From Actinomyces sp. UMB0138 (GTDB taxonomy: Bacteria; Bacillota; Negativicutes; Veillonellales; Veillonellaceae), in assembly GCF_002849225.1 (NCBI RefSeq), contig NZ_PKMC01000001.1, forward strand, positions 297,932 to 361,931: 64,000 nt of DNA, written 5' to 3'. Positions 54,569 through 63,883 of the stretch are shown here, piece after piece. Both the position numbers and the translations under genes were made by a program. The first letter of the stretch is position 1. Every line of letters begins with the position of its first letter. Under the pieces are notes generated by a model, which did not search any database, was not told where the DNA came from, and saw only the letters and a program-made list of their open reading frames with translations.

Positions 54569-54981
54569 TGCCTTGGATCAGAAAGCCGGTAGATAAAAAG
54601 CTGGTTAGAGCGGCCAGGAAAGCGCGCGCGGCGGAAGAAATTGCGCATCTTGACTACTTGCGCGCGGTTCAGCGTGCCGTCATGAAAATGAACCAGACCC
54701 AGCTGGCCGAGGAATTAGGGGTATCACAGTCTTCTGTATCGCAATTGCTCCGTTCGGCCAAACGGCAACCTCCAGTAGCGTCAGGGTACTTTTCTGCCGA
54801 TCCGGACGAGGCGATTAAAAGATTTGTAGCCGGGGTAGTAACTAGAAAAGAACTGGTTGAAGAATTGCGCAGATGGAACAGTCGTGGGGCAGACACCAGA
54901 GCGGCTCTAGATAAAGCCTATGTGCAGCGGATTATCTCGGAGCGGTTAGCGAAGATGGTAGGGGAAGAAGCCCGTAGGTAG
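54568..54981 (+). CDS. Helix-turn-helix (XRE-like) regulator
   Basis: A 137-residue protein. Residues 43-63 (QTQLAEELGVSQSSVSQLL) form a Cro/XRE-type helix-turn-helix, and the rest is basic and helical, with KDL-type RKELVEELRRW near residue 95. ATG 54568 follows GGGAGGG by 6 nt; an ORF start at 54556 within GDPD is rejected. Coupled to the GDPD gene. Target genes are unknown. Confidence 0.82.
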   Translation: MPWIRKPVDKKLVRAARKARAAEEIAHLDYLRAVQRAVMKMNQTQLAEELGVSQSSVSQLLRSAKRQPPVASGYFSADPDEAIKRFVAGVVTRKELVEELRRWNSRGADTRAALDKAYVQRIISERLAKMVGEEARR

Positions 54982-55006
54982 GAACTGTAATGATAGTGTC
55001 GAATCC

Positions 55007-55456
55007 ATGAGGATTCACATTGCATCGGACCATGCTGGGTTCGAACTCAAAGAAGCGTTGAAAACCCATTTTTCTGAACGTGGCAATGAAGTCATTGATC
55101 ACGGCCCTGAAACATACGATCCAGCTGATGACTATCCCCCAACCTGCCAGGCATGCGCAGAAGCGGTGCTTGCGGATCCAGGTTCGCTAGGCTTCGTGCT
55201 GGGTGGATCGGGCAACGGTGAGCAGATTGCCGCAAACCAGGTTAAAGGCATCCGCGCCGCCCTCTGTTGGTCAGAGGAGACGGCAGAGTTGGCAAGGCTG
55301 CACAACAATGCTCAGGTTGCCGGTATAGGAGCTCGCATGCACTCCACGGAAGACGCCATTCGGATTGCAGACAAGTTTGTCGACACAGCATTTACCGGTG
55401 AGGAGAGGCACTGCCGACGTATTGATCTACTGGACGAGTACGACCAGAAACACTGA
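55007..55456 (+). CDS. rpiB: Ribose-5-phosphate isomerase B
   Basis: A 149-residue RpiB that interconverts ribose-5-phosphate and ribulose-5-phosphate. D8-H9 in IASDHAG and the GGSGNGEQIAAN loop (66-77) place Glu72 where Escherichia coli RpiB has its catalytic Cys motif (CGTGIG). This is the mycobacterial-type variant, in which Glu75 acts as base. ATG 55007 follows a TAATGAT box by about 15 nt, so the leader is very short. Confidence 0.94.
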   Translation: MRIHIASDHAGFELKEALKTHFSERGNEVIDHGPETYDPADDYPPTCQACAEAVLADPGSLGFVLGGSGNGEQIAANQVKGIRAALCWSEETAELARLHNNAQVAGIGARMHSTEDAIRIADKFVDTAFTGEERHCRRIDLLDEYDQKH

Positions 55457-55470
55457 TTTACCAGCAGATT

Positions 55471-55499
55471 TTCGATACTAGGCCCTTCGCTGGTAAAGT
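55471..55499 (+). promoter_or_regulatory. Candidate promoter of tRNA-Arg
   Basis: TTCGAT (55471-55476), a 17-nt spacer, TAAAGT (55494-55499). Predicted RNA start about 55506, 6 nt before the tRNA 5' end. Confidence 0.55.
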
Positions 55500-55511
55500 G
55501 GAGGGCCGTAG

Positions 55512-55584
55512 GCCCCGATAGCTCAGTGGATAGAGCGTCTGCCTCCGGAGCAGAAGGTCGCAGGTTCGAATCCTGTTCGGGGCG
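55512..55584 (+). tRNA. tRNA-Arg(CCG)
   Basis: A 73-nt cloverleaf. The acceptor GCCCCGA (55512-55518) pairs with TCGGGGC (55577-55583), with a G discriminator. The anticodon stem TCTGC/GCAGA holds loop CTCCGGA with anticodon CCG, and the T arm contains GGTTCGAATCC. CCA is not encoded. It decodes CGG. Confidence 0.97.
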
Positions 55585-55650
55585 CTTTTCATACCCAAAA
55601 CCGCGCAGATACTTTGGTTGTTAGCAGCCAGCACTTTATGTGAGCAGACA

Positions 55651-55677
55651 AAAATGGCCCCGCCGAAGCGGGGCCAA
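55651..55677 (-). terminator. Intrinsic terminator of the formate/nitrite transporter gene
   Basis: Stem TGGCCCCGC (55655-55663) and GCGGGGCCA (55668-55676) around CGAA. On the minus strand it is followed by TTTTTGTC (the A run at 55650-55654 on the plus strand). Confidence 0.88.
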
Positions 55678-55690
55678 ATCTAGTAGTTTT

Positions 55691-56515
55691 CTATTCGGCT
55701 GGTCTATTTATTATCCAGTAGAAGAGGCCAACAAAGACGCCCCCACCAAGGATGTTGCCGAGCGTTACCGGAAGCAGGTTTACCAACAAGAAATTAGAGA
55801 AGGTTAGCTGCCCTCCGTAGCCCAGGATTAGGCCGTAGGGGATCATGAACATGTTTGCCACGGAGTGTTCGAATCCTGCGGCGACGAAAGCCGAGATCGG
55901 GCCCACGATGGCGAGGATCTTATCCGCGACAGTCTTGCCCGCGAAGGTCAGCCACACTGCCAGGCAAACTAGCAGGTTACAGCCAATGCCCAAGACAAAG
56001 CTCTCGATTGGGGTGTGCGATACTTTCGCCGTTGCAGTGTTGACTATTACCTGACCGAAGGCGCCTTTGCCGCCTGCTTGCAGGTTTCCGAAATAGGCGA
56101 GGGCAACCACAAGTAGTGAACCGACGAAGTTGCCGACGTAGACGATTGCCCAGTGCTTTAACAGTTCCGCCCAAGTAAGGCGACCCGAAGCCTTGGCGAT
56201 CAGCGACATGGTGGTGGAGGTGAACAGGTCAGCTCCGGTAATAACTACTAGGATCAGGCCGACTGAGAAGACCAAGCCTCCCATCAGTTTGGCTACGCCC
56301 AGGGGCAGCTTATCGGCGCCCATCTGCACGGTTGTGAAAAAGATGAAGCCAAGTCCGATGTAGGCGCCTGCGGCAATCGCCAACAGGAAGGTATTCAGCG
56401 GCTTAGTATTTGCAACGCCTGCTTTCCCCGCCATTGCGGAGGTGGCAGTTTTTAATGTTTCTACTGGTGAGGACATTACCAGCTTCTCTGAGGGGGCATT
56501 TACTTGTGTATTCAC
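55691..56515 (-). CDS. Formate/nitrite transporter family channel (FocA/NirC-like)
   Basis: A 274-residue membrane protein with six hydrophobic segments. The FNT signature around TM3 is AVWLTFAGKT preceded by GCNLLVCL, and the EHSVANMFMIPYGL segment holds the pore His. The family forms pentameric channels for formate, nitrite or hydrosulfide. GTG 56515 is the longest start and ATG 56476 an alternative with weaker support. It is isolated between tRNA-Arg and argS, with no formate or nitrite metabolism genes nearby to specify substrate. Confidence 0.9.
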   Translation of the reverse strand: MNTQVNAPSEKLVMSSPVETLKTATSAMAGKAGVANTKPLNTFLLAIAAGAYIGLGFIFFTTVQMGADKLPLGVAKLMGGLVFSVGLILVVITGADLFTSTTMSLIAKASGRLTWAELLKHWAIVYVGNFVGSLLVVALAYFGNLQAGGKGAFGQVIVNTATAKVSHTPIESFVLGIGCNLLVCLAVWLTFAGKTVADKILAIVGPISAFVAAGFEHSVANMFMIPYGLILGYGGQLTFSNFLLVNLLPVTLGNILGGGVFVGLFYWIINRPAE

Positions 56516-56633
56516 CCCGCCAGTGTATGTGACAACCGGTAAATAGGGTAGGAAATTTTGTTGAAAAGGCGAACTTTTCTGTTTTGGGAAAGGCGATTGC
56601 GTAGCCTACCCCTTTAGCAGGTAGTCTTAGCGT

Positions 56634-58316
56634 GTGACTCCAGAAGAACTTTCAGAACTAATTCACCAGTGTCTTTCTGCGGCAGCGAAGAGGGGAGACA
56701 TCGCCCTCAACGCAGAAGATATTCCTCAGGTAAAAGTTGAGCGACCACGCAATCGTGAACATGGCGATTGGGCAACGAACGTGGCTATGCAGCTAGCTAG
56801 GAAGGCATCAACTAATCCGCGTGCCCTGGCAACTCTGTTGGCCGGAGAGTTAGAACAGGTCGACGCTATTGCGGCCGCGGAAGTGGCAGGTCCAGGATTT
56901 TTGAATGTCCGACTTTCCTCTGGAGCCGCAGGTGCCTTAGCTGCCACCATCTTGGAGGCTGGCTCGCAGTATGGTCGCAGTGATGCGCAGTCGGGTTCGC
57001 ACGTGAACCTAGAATTCGTCTCTGCTAATCCCACCGGTCCGATTCATATCGGTGGAGCACGCTGGGCCGCAGTGGGAGATGCTATGGCGCGCGTCCTCGA
57101 AGCTGCTGGCGCGCAGGTAACTCGCGAATACTACTTCAACGATCACGGTAATCAGATCAACAACTTCTCGGCTTCATTGCTAGCGGCTGCGAAGGGGCGC
57201 CCAACGCCAGAAGATGGCTACGGCGGAAAGTACATTTCCGAGGTCGCAGACCAAGTAATTGCGCAGGTTGGCGCCGAGGGAGGCACTGATCCACGGGAAT
57301 TAGGAGATGTCGAAGCTCAGGAAGTATTCAGGGAAAAAGGCGTAAAGCTCATGTTCGCCGAGATCCAGGAATCTTTGCACGCATTCCGTACGGATTTTGA
57401 CGTTTTCTTCCATGAGCAGACTCTGCATGAATCTGGTGCGGTAGACGATGCCATCGAGAAGCTGCGCAAGTTGGGCGTAATTTTCGAATCGGAAGGTGCC
57501 CTGTGGCTCCGGTCTACCGATTTTGGAGATGACAAGGACCGCGTCCTAATCAAGTCCGATGGCAATGCTGCCTACTTCTCTGGCGACGTTGCGTACTATC
57601 TGAATAAGCGTGAACGTGGGTTTGACCAGTGTATTTACATGCTTGGCGCGGACCATCACGGCTATATCGGACGCATGTACGCCATGGCTCGCGCTTTCGG
57701 GGACGAGGCCGGCCCCGGAAAGAATATGGAAATTCTGATTGGGCAGCTGGTAAACCTAGTGCGCGCCGGTAAACCAGTTCGCATGTCCAAGCGTGCCGGA
57801 ACCGTAGTTACCCTTGAGGACCTAGTGGAAGCTGTTGGGGTAGATGCGGCGCGGTACAGCCTGATTCGTTCCTCGGTAGATACCACCCTGGAGCTGGATT
57901 TGGATGTTGTGGCATCGCACACGAACGAGAATCCGGTCTACTACGTGCAGTACGCACACGCGCGTACCTGCGCTGTTGCCCGCAATGCGCAGGAACACGG
58001 AGTTTCCCGCGAGGCCGGCTTCGCTCCGGAGGAACTATCTTCCGCAGCCGACGGGGAACTGCTAGGCACCCTGGCTCGATACCCGGAAATCGTGGCGCAG
58101 TCCGCTAGCATGCGAGAGCCGCACCGAGTGGCTCGTTATCTAGAAGAACTAGCCGGTGCCTACCACGCCTGGTACGGACAGTGCCGAGTTACTCCCCGTG
58201 GGGACGATCCTGTCGAGCCTTCGCATGTGGCTCGCCTGTGGCTAAATGATGCCGTCGGCCAGGTCCTGCGCAACGGTCTAGATTTGCTAGGGGTGCAAGC
58301 ACCCGAAAGGATGTAG
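56634..58316 (+). CDS. argS: Arginyl-tRNA synthetase
   Basis: A 560-residue class I synthetase that charges tRNA-Arg. The HIGH-type motif is HIGG (138-141) in [13 protein letters not shown], and the KMSKS-type motif is RMSKRAG near residue 385. The N-terminal Add-1 domain ([12 protein letters not shown]) and the C-terminal DALR anticodon-binding domain are present. GTG 56634 is the start. A tRNA-Arg(CCG) gene lies about 1 kb upstream, a coincidental or conserved neighbour. lysA starts 5 nt after its stop, so argS-lysA-hom-thrB is probably one operon. Confidence 0.96.
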   Translation: MTPEELSELIHQCLSAAAKRGDIALNAEDIPQVKVERPRNREHGDWATNVAMQLARKASTNPRALATLLAGELEQVDAIAAAEVAGPGFLNVRLSSGAAGALAATILEAGSQYGRSDAQSGSHVNLEFVSANPTGPIHIGGARWAAVGDAMARVLEAAGAQVTREYYFNDHGNQINNFSASLLAAAKGRPTPEDGYGGKYISEVADQVIAQVGAEGGTDPRELGDVEAQEVFREKGVKLMFAEIQESLHAFRTDFDVFFHEQTLHESGAVDDAIEKLRKLGVIFESEGALWLRSTDFGDDKDRVLIKSDGNAAYFSGDVAYYLNKRERGFDQCIYMLGADHHGYIGRMYAMARAFGDEAGPGKNMEILIGQLVNLVRAGKPVRMSKRAGTVVTLEDLVEAVGVDAARYSLIRSSVDTTLELDLDVVASHTNENPVYYVQYAHARTCAVARNAQEHGVSREAGFAPEELSSAADGELLGTLARYPEIVAQSASMREPHRVARYLEELAGAYHAWYGQCRVTPRGDDPVEPSHVARLWLNDAVGQVLRNGLDLLGVQAPERM

Positions 58317-58321
58317 CTCTC

Positions 58322-59707
58322 ATGACTGATTTGGCCGCATTGGCGTGCCCTGATCCTGCCCAGCGCCCCGACCTGTGGCCCTGGAGTGCTGCCCGCGAAG
58401 ACGGAGCGCTATGGGTGGGTGGAGTTTCTCTGATTGATGTGGCGAAAGAATACGCCACCCCCGCCTACGTGTGGGATGAGGCAGATTTCGAAGGGCGCTG
58501 CCAGGTGTGGGCTGCCGCTATGGCCGAAGCTTTTTGGGAAGGCTACGGATTTTCGGGAGCAAAGGTAAATTACGCTGGAAAGGCTTTCCTGTGTGCCGAT
58601 GCTGTGCGCGCTGCAACGCGGGCCGGCCTCGGTATCGACACGGCCTCCTTGGGCGAGCTCTCACTAGCGTTAGCTGCAGGTGCCCCCGCGAGCGAGATTG
58701 GATTGCATGGCAATAACAAAGGGGATCGCGAACTGGAGTTGGCCATCGCAGCTGGCATCGACAGAATAATTGTTGATTCCTTACCTGAAGTAGCGCAGGT
58801 CGAACGCATTGCGGCTGCGGCCGGTAAACAGGCGCGAGTGATGGTCAGATTAACCACCGGGGTTCACGCCGGTGGGCATGAATACATTTCCACCGCACAC
58901 GAGGACCAAAAGTTTGGCCTCTCGATCGCTACTGGGCAGGCAGAGGAAGTCATCGACGCCATCGCTCAGTGCGATCACCTAGAGCTGGTGGGACTGCACT
59001 CTCATATTGGTTCTCAGATATTGGATTTGGACGCTTTTGCGGCATCTGCCTCAAAGGTAATGGCATTTCGTGCCAAGATCCTGGAAAAGGGATTAGCCGT
59101 AGGCGAGGTTGACCTGGGAGGCGGATATGCCATCGCCTATACCGGTGCTGATCCGCAGGCGCCTACTGCTAATGAGATTAGCCTCGCCCTAGCCGAGGCT
59201 GTGAAGGATGCTTGCCAGAAGGCGGGCACTGATATCCCCGTAATCTCGATCGAACCGGGGCGCTCTATTGCGGGCCCATCCCAGGTGATGCTGTATTCGG
59301 TCGGAACGATCAAAGATGTCACTATCGCGCAGGGGCAAACCAGGCGTTATGTGTCGGTAGACGGCGGAATGTCAGACAATATTAGGCCGGCTCTTTATGG
59401 CGCCAACTACAGCGCCACGCTGGCAAATCGCATCTCTGAGGCAGAAACGGTGCTTTGCCGGGTAGTAGGCAAACACTGTGAATCCGGGGACGTGGTAGTA
59501 AATGACGTTGCCCTTCCTGCAGATTTACAGGCCGGGGATCTATTAGCTGTACCGGCTGTGGGTGCGTACGGTCGTGCCATGGCATCGAATTACAACATGC
59601 TGGCGAGACCCGGAGTTGTCGGAGTAAGAAACGGCAAATGGCGCGAAATTATAAAGCGCGAAACTATTGAAGATCTATTGGCTGCAGATAAGACCTTGGA
59701 AAAATAG
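58322..59707 (+). CDS. lysA: Diaminopimelate decarboxylase
   Basis: A 461-residue fold-III PLP enzyme catalysing the last step of lysine synthesis. The PLP lysine is K87 in KVNYAGKAFL, HIGSQ (LHSHIGSQI) and GGGYAIAY (in DLGGGYA) hold the cofactor, and EPGRSIAG is the conserved carboxylate-binding loop. The C-terminal CESGD supplies the second active site across the dimer. ATG 58322 follows AAGGATG. Order argS-lysA-hom-thrB is the usual actinobacterial arrangement for aspartate-family amino acids. Confidence 0.95.
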   Translation: MTDLAALACPDPAQRPDLWPWSAAREDGALWVGGVSLIDVAKEYATPAYVWDEADFEGRCQVWAAAMAEAFWEGYGFSGAKVNYAGKAFLCADAVRAATRAGLGIDTASLGELSLALAAGAPASEIGLHGNNKGDRELELAIAAGIDRIIVDSLPEVAQVERIAAAAGKQARVMVRLTTGVHAGGHEYISTAHEDQKFGLSIATGQAEEVIDAIAQCDHLELVGLHSHIGSQILDLDAFAASASKVMAFRAKILEKGLAVGEVDLGGGYAIAYTGADPQAPTANEISLALAEAVKDACQKAGTDIPVISIEPGRSIAGPSQVMLYSVGTIKDVTIAQGQTRRYVSVDGGMSDNIRPALYGANYSATLANRISEAETVLCRVVGKHCESGDVVVNDVALPADLQAGDLLAVPAVGAYGRAMASNYNMLARPGVVGVRNGKWREIIKRETIEDLLAADKTLEK

Positions 59708-59717
59708 CGAGGACTGA

Positions 59718-61001
59718 ATGTCAAAAGAGGTTGTAAAGATTGGCGTCCTGGGGTGCGGCACCGTCGGTACCCAAGTTGTGCGGTTACTCGGGGAGCGGGG
59801 ACGCGACCTAGCAGCGCGTGCGGGAGCACCCCTAGAAATTGTGGGTATATGTGTTTCAAATCTGCAGGCAGAACGCGATGAGGCAGTTGACCGGTCTTTG
59901 CTAACCACAGATGCCAACAGTGTTATTGATGAAGCCGACCTCGTCATTGAACTGATAGGTGGCATTGAACCTCCTCGCACGTTGGTGAGGCGCGCCCTCA
60001 GTGCCGGCAAGACGGTGGTTACTGGCAACAAGGCTTTATTAGCCGCACACGGACCGGAACTGTACGAGCTGGCCGCCGAAAAGTGTGCCAATCTCTACTA
60101 CGAAGCTGCGGTTGCCGGAGCAGTCCCCGTCGTTTATGGCCTACGAGAATCCTTGCTCGGCGACCGTATTAACAAGGTAACCGGTATTGTCAACGGCACT
60201 ACCAATTACATGCTTGAACAGATGGATACGGCCGGTCGTTCTTACGACGAGGCGCTGGCGAAGGCACAGGAGCTGGGGTTTGCAGAGGCCGATCCCACAG
60301 CCGACGTAGACGGTTTCGATGCGGCCGCAAAGTGCGCGATATTGGCGTCCCTGGCATTCCACACCAGGGTGTCGCTGCAGGATGTGCCTGCTACGGGCAT
60401 CCGCTCCATCACGGAACAAGACTCGGCGGACGCTGCTTTCTTCGACGAGAAGATCAAGCTGGTGGCAGTAGCCGAGCGCGTACAAACTGAAGACGGGGAG
60501 GCACTCAGCCTTGGAGTTTATCCCGCAGTTGTACCGCAGTCTTCCGCCCTCGCCAATATAAATGGAGCCTTCAACGCAGTGGTGGTGGAGGCTGAGGCCG
60601 CTGGCACTCTGATGTTTACCGGACAGGGAGCGGGCGGAGTACAGACTGCCTCAGCCGTGCTTTCTGACGTGGTGGCGGGTGCGTCCCACATTGCCCACGG
60701 GGGGAGCGCGCCACGAGAAAACTCCTATGCGAATCTGCCAATCCTGCCCGCTAGCGAAGGCTGCCATCGGTACCGGCTCCGGGTGAATGTCCCTGACGAG
60801 CTAGGTACCCTGGCAGAACTTGCCCAAATTTTTGCAGATGAGGGCGTCTCGATCTCCGCAGTACACCAGAGTGCCAATGAGGACAAGGTATCGGTTGTGT
60901 TGTCGACGCATAAGGTAGCGCAGAAGGCTATTGCGAAGATCCGCGAGCGCTTGGAAGCAACTGGGGTTCATGTTGCTTCCGTGCTGGTGCTAGAGGCATA
61001 A
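59718..61001 (+). CDS. hom: Homoserine dehydrogenase
   Basis: A 427-residue NAD(P)-dependent oxidoreductase that reduces aspartate semialdehyde to homoserine. Rossmann motif GCGTVG is at 12-17, the catalytic region has GIVNGTTNYML and a Lys in DAAAKCAI, and a C-terminal ACT domain begins about residue 350 (RYRLRVNVPDELGTLAELAQIF), which suggests threonine feedback inhibition. ATG 59718 starts 10 nt after the lysA stop; thrB begins 1 nt after its own stop. Confidence 0.95.
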   Translation: MSKEVVKIGVLGCGTVGTQVVRLLGERGRDLAARAGAPLEIVGICVSNLQAERDEAVDRSLLTTDANSVIDEADLVIELIGGIEPPRTLVRRALSAGKTVVTGNKALLAAHGPELYELAAEKCANLYYEAAVAGAVPVVYGLRESLLGDRINKVTGIVNGTTNYMLEQMDTAGRSYDEALAKAQELGFAEADPTADVDGFDAAAKCAILASLAFHTRVSLQDVPATGIRSITEQDSADAAFFDEKIKLVAVAERVQTEDGEALSLGVYPAVVPQSSALANINGAFNAVVVEAEAAGTLMFTGQGAGGVQTASAVLSDVVAGASHIAHGGSAPRENSYANLPILPASEGCHRYRLRVNVPDELGTLAELAQIFADEGVSISAVHQSANEDKVSVVLSTHKVAQKAIAKIRERLEATGVHVASVLVLEA

Positions 61002-61002
61002 G

Positions 61003-61917
61003 ATGCGGCTGACTAACGACTCGGTGCGGGTACGGGTACCGGCCACATCTGCGAATCTGGGGCCTGGATATGACTCCATGGGGATGGCCTTGGCCATGTA
61101 TGACCAGATCGATGCCCGCGCGGTTGCTGGGCCAACTCGGGTAACGGTGAAGGGACAGGGGGAAGGGCAGCTTCCCGAGGGCGAGGAACACCTGGTAGTG
61201 CAGGCGCTTCGCGTGGCTTTGGAAGCAGTCGGTGCTCCCCAGGTGGGAGTCCACTTGAACTGCGTCAATACGATCCCTCACGGGCGTGGGCTTGGGTCTT
61301 CGGCCTCGGCAATTGTGGCCGGCATGCTGCTTGCGCGTTCATTTCTGGCAGAGCCAGAGGTGCTCGACGATCAACGGATTTTGCAACTGGCTACCCAGAT
61401 GGAAGGCCATCCTGACAACGTAGCGCCGACGATCTTTGGGGGAGCCACGATCAGCTGGATGGCAGACGAAACTGCCTGCGCAACCCGCATTCCGGTAGCT
61501 AATGGCTTGGTAACAACAGCATTTGTTCCCGGCTTTAGGCTGGCCACCTCCAAGGCGCGGAAAATGCTGCCTGCTAAGGTGCCTCACGCCGATGCCGCAT
61601 TTCAGGCTGGACGCGCAGCGCTGCTGGTTGCTGCTTTGGCCGATCGCCCAGAATTGCTCTGCGCTGCCACAGAAGATCGGTTGCATCAGGACTACCGGGA
61701 GCCGGCTATGCCAGCCTCCGTCGGACTCGTTCGCTGGTTGCGCGACGAGGGGTATCCGGCAGTGGTTTCTGGGGCCGGTCCGACCGTGCTAGTGCTTGGA
61801 CGGGTGACCCCGGGGGTGCGCCGGCAGGCCCGCGAAGGCCGGTGGGATGTACACGAATTGAAAGTAGATGAAGAGGGCGCCAAAACTGTGGGCGGCACCT
61901 CTTCGCGTGATCGCTAA
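61003..61917 (+). CDS. thrB: Homoserine kinase
   Basis: A 304-residue GHMP kinase that phosphorylates homoserine on the way to threonine. The P-loop is PHGRGLGSSASAIVAG (92-107). The N-terminal VPATSANLGPGYDSMG and the C-terminal SGAGPTVL are the other GHMP motifs. ATG 61003 begins one base after the hom stop. No thrC is present in this window. Confidence 0.94.
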   Translation: MRLTNDSVRVRVPATSANLGPGYDSMGMALAMYDQIDARAVAGPTRVTVKGQGEGQLPEGEEHLVVQALRVALEAVGAPQVGVHLNCVNTIPHGRGLGSSASAIVAGMLLARSFLAEPEVLDDQRILQLATQMEGHPDNVAPTIFGGATISWMADETACATRIPVANGLVTTAFVPGFRLATSKARKMLPAKVPHADAAFQAGRAALLVAALADRPELLCAATEDRLHQDYREPAMPASVGLVRWLRDEGYPAVVSGAGPTVLVLGRVTPGVRRQAREGRWDVHELKVDEEGAKTVGGTSSRDR

Positions 61918-61930
61918 ACTTTTGCTATTG

Positions 61931-61968
61931 TTGAGCCATCGCAGACATTTTCTGCGTTTCGGGCTCAA
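61931..61968 (+). terminator. Two-tier hairpin between thrB and rho
   Basis: Outer arms TTGAGCC (61931-61937) and GGCTCAA (61962-61968) enclose an inner hairpin CGCAGA/TCTGCG (61940-61945, 61951-61956) with loop CATTT. It could end the argS-thrB transcript or act in the rho leader; a T-rich run (TTTTCTTTTTCTTTC) follows about 20 nt later. Confidence 0.6.
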
Positions 61969-62057
61969 TAGCCTTTAGCTAATCCATTTTCTTTTTCTTT
62001 CGCGCAATAGGGCGTAAACGGATTATGCTTTCCCAACAACATTTATGAAGGAATTTC

Positions 62058-63764
62058 GTGAGCACTAATAATGATCTGAGCTCCAAGCGGCTACCCGAGC
62101 TGCAAGCCCTCGCCGCATCTATGGGCCTGAAGGGCACTTCTAGAATGCGCAAATCTGATCTGATCCAGAAAATTCAAGCTGCTTCGTCCTCGACCGACGG
62201 CGGTGGTCAAGCTGAGCCGCGCCGTCAAGCAAAGGAACAGGAAACCCCCGAAAAGGCTGCTGCTAGCCAGGATAATCTCCCAAAGGCAAATGGCGATGAT
62301 GCGCAAGGCCTCAAGAATCAGGATTCCCGGGAAGGGCGTCCTCGGCGTAGTCGCAGGCGCAGGGCTTCCTCCGACGCTGGCGCACCCAAGCTGGACGTGA
62401 AGCAGGAACTGGCGCGCGAGGGCAAGGCTGAAACTCCGTCCTCATCTGATGAACCGAAGAAGGTAGAAGACATTAAGCTGCCCACCGGCGGCAAGAAACA
62501 TGATGACGAGGAGCGCTCTGGACGTCGCAGGCGCGGGCGGGACCGGAAGCGGGGCCGCCACGACGGCAACAACAATTCTCACCACAACTCCAACAATTCG
62601 AACAACTCGAACAACGAGGTAAGCGAAGACGACGTGCTGATCCCCATCGCGGGTATCTTGGACGTGCGCGATAACCACGCTTTTGTTCGCACCTCCGGGT
62701 ACTTGCCCGGTCCTAACGACGTGTACTTGTCACTGGGGCAGGTGCGCCGCTGGGGGCTGCGCTCCGGCGATGCGATCCAGGGTGCGGTGCGCCAGCCGCG
62801 CGAGGGCGAACGACGGAGGCAAAAGTACAATGCCCTGGTTCGCTTGGATGCGGCTAACGGGCTGACGCCCGAGCAGACCCATGAGCGCCCGCAGTTCAAG
62901 GACTTGACCCCGCTGTATCCGGACGAGCAGCTGCGGCTGGAGACTTCTCCGAAGGCTATTACGCCCCGTGTTATCGACTTGGTTAGCCCCATCGGCAAGG
63001 GACAGCGCGGACTTATCGTTTCGCCGCCTAAGGCCGGTAAGACGATCATTCTTCAGCAGATCGCCAACGCTATTTCGATCAACAATCCTGAAGCCCATCT
63101 GATGGTGGTTCTGGTAGACGAGCGGCCCGAAGAAGTTACTGATATGCAGCGTACGGTGAAGGGGGAAGTCATTGCTTCGACCTTCGACCGGCCGGCTTCT
63201 GATCACACCATCGTTGCGGAACTGGCAATCGAACGGGCAAAGCGTTTGGTTGAACTAGGCAAGGACGTGGTGGTCCTTCTGGACTCCATCACCCGTCTTG
63301 GGCGTGCCTACAACCTGGCTGCCCCAGCTTCTGGGCGCATTCTTTCCGGCGGTGTTGATGCTTCCGCCCTCTACCCGCCCAAGAAGTTCTTTGGTGCGGC
63401 CAGGAACGTGGAAAACGGCGGTTCTCTTACCATTTTGGCTACTGCTCTTGTCGAGACCGGCTCCAAGATGGACGAGGTCATCTTCGAAGAGTTCAAGGGT
63501 ACGGGCAATATGGAATTGCGGTTGTCGCGTGCCTTGGCAGATCGCCGTATCTTCCCGGCAGTAGACGTCAACTCGTCGGGCACTCGCCGTGAAGAGATGT
63601 TGCTGCGTCCTGAAGAGATGAAGATTTTGTGGAAGCTTCGCAGGATCCTTGGCTCGCTCGATACGCAGGAGGCAACCGAACTGGTACTAGGCAAGCTTCG
63701 TGATACTTCCTCCAATGCTGAGTTCCTACTCACCATTGGGAAGATGAGCACGTCGGCCGATTAG
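62058..63764 (+). CDS. rho: Transcription termination factor Rho
   Basis: A 568-residue hexameric RNA helicase that ends transcription. The N-terminal Rho-N domain (about 8-42; LPELQALAASMGLKGTSRMRKSDLI) is followed by a long low-complexity insert (about 45-188), an OB RNA-binding domain (192-260) and the RecA-type motor. Walker A PPKAGKT is about 323-329, Walker B VVVLLDSITRLGRAYN follows, and GGSLTI and the R-loop are near the end. The insert is Arg/Lys-rich and ends in an Asn/Ser/His tract at 171-186. Actinobacterial Rho proteins have basic inserts here that widen RNA binding. GTG 62058 has AAGGA about 8 nt upstream. Confidence 0.96.
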   Translation: MSTNNDLSSKRLPELQALAASMGLKGTSRMRKSDLIQKIQAASSSTDGGGQAEPRRQAKEQETPEKAAASQDNLPKANGDDAQGLKNQDSREGRPRRSRRRRASSDAGAPKLDVKQELAREGKAETPSSSDEPKKVEDIKLPTGGKKHDDEERSGRRRRGRDRKRGRHDGNNNSHHNSNNSNNSNNEVSEDDVLIPIAGILDVRDNHAFVRTSGYLPGPNDVYLSLGQVRRWGLRSGDAIQGAVRQPREGERRRQKYNALVRLDAANGLTPEQTHERPQFKDLTPLYPDEQLRLETSPKAITPRVIDLVSPIGKGQRGLIVSPPKAGKTIILQQIANAISINNPEAHLMVVLVDERPEEVTDMQRTVKGEVIASTFDRPASDHTIVAELAIERAKRLVELGKDVVVLLDSITRLGRAYNLAAPASGRILSGGVDASALYPPKKFFGAARNVENGGSLTILATALVETGSKMDEVIFEEFKGTGNMELRLSRALADRRIFPAVDVNSSGTRREEMLLRPEEMKILWKLRRILGSLDTQEATELVLGKLRDTSSNAEFLLTIGKMSTSAD

Positions 63765-63786
63765 TAGCGCCTGCAGTGAACACTCT

Positions 63787-63802
63787 CACGTATGAATACG
63801 TG
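63787..63802. promoter_or_regulatory. Inverted repeat upstream of rpmE
   Basis: Seven-base arms CACGTAT (63787-63793) and ATACGTG (63796-63802) separated by GA, about 10 nt upstream of a CATAAT box (63814-63819). Its position near the -35 region suggests an operator. The regulator is unknown. Confidence 0.4.
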
Positions 63803-63883
63803 GAAGAGTATGGCATAATCTTTCTGTTCCGGTTCACCGCTCTGGCGGACCCGGCGACCTCGAATTCCTTAAGGAGATAAATT

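Noticed and set aside
55585-55650. A second tRNA after tRNA-Arg
   Set aside because: No further cloverleaf or GGTTCGA-like arm was found; only the downstream terminator hairpin is present.
62575-62617. Short AACAAC/AACTCG repeats as a CRISPR or satellite array
   Set aside because: They are codon-level Asn/Ser repeats inside rho, without spacers or repeat-length regularity.
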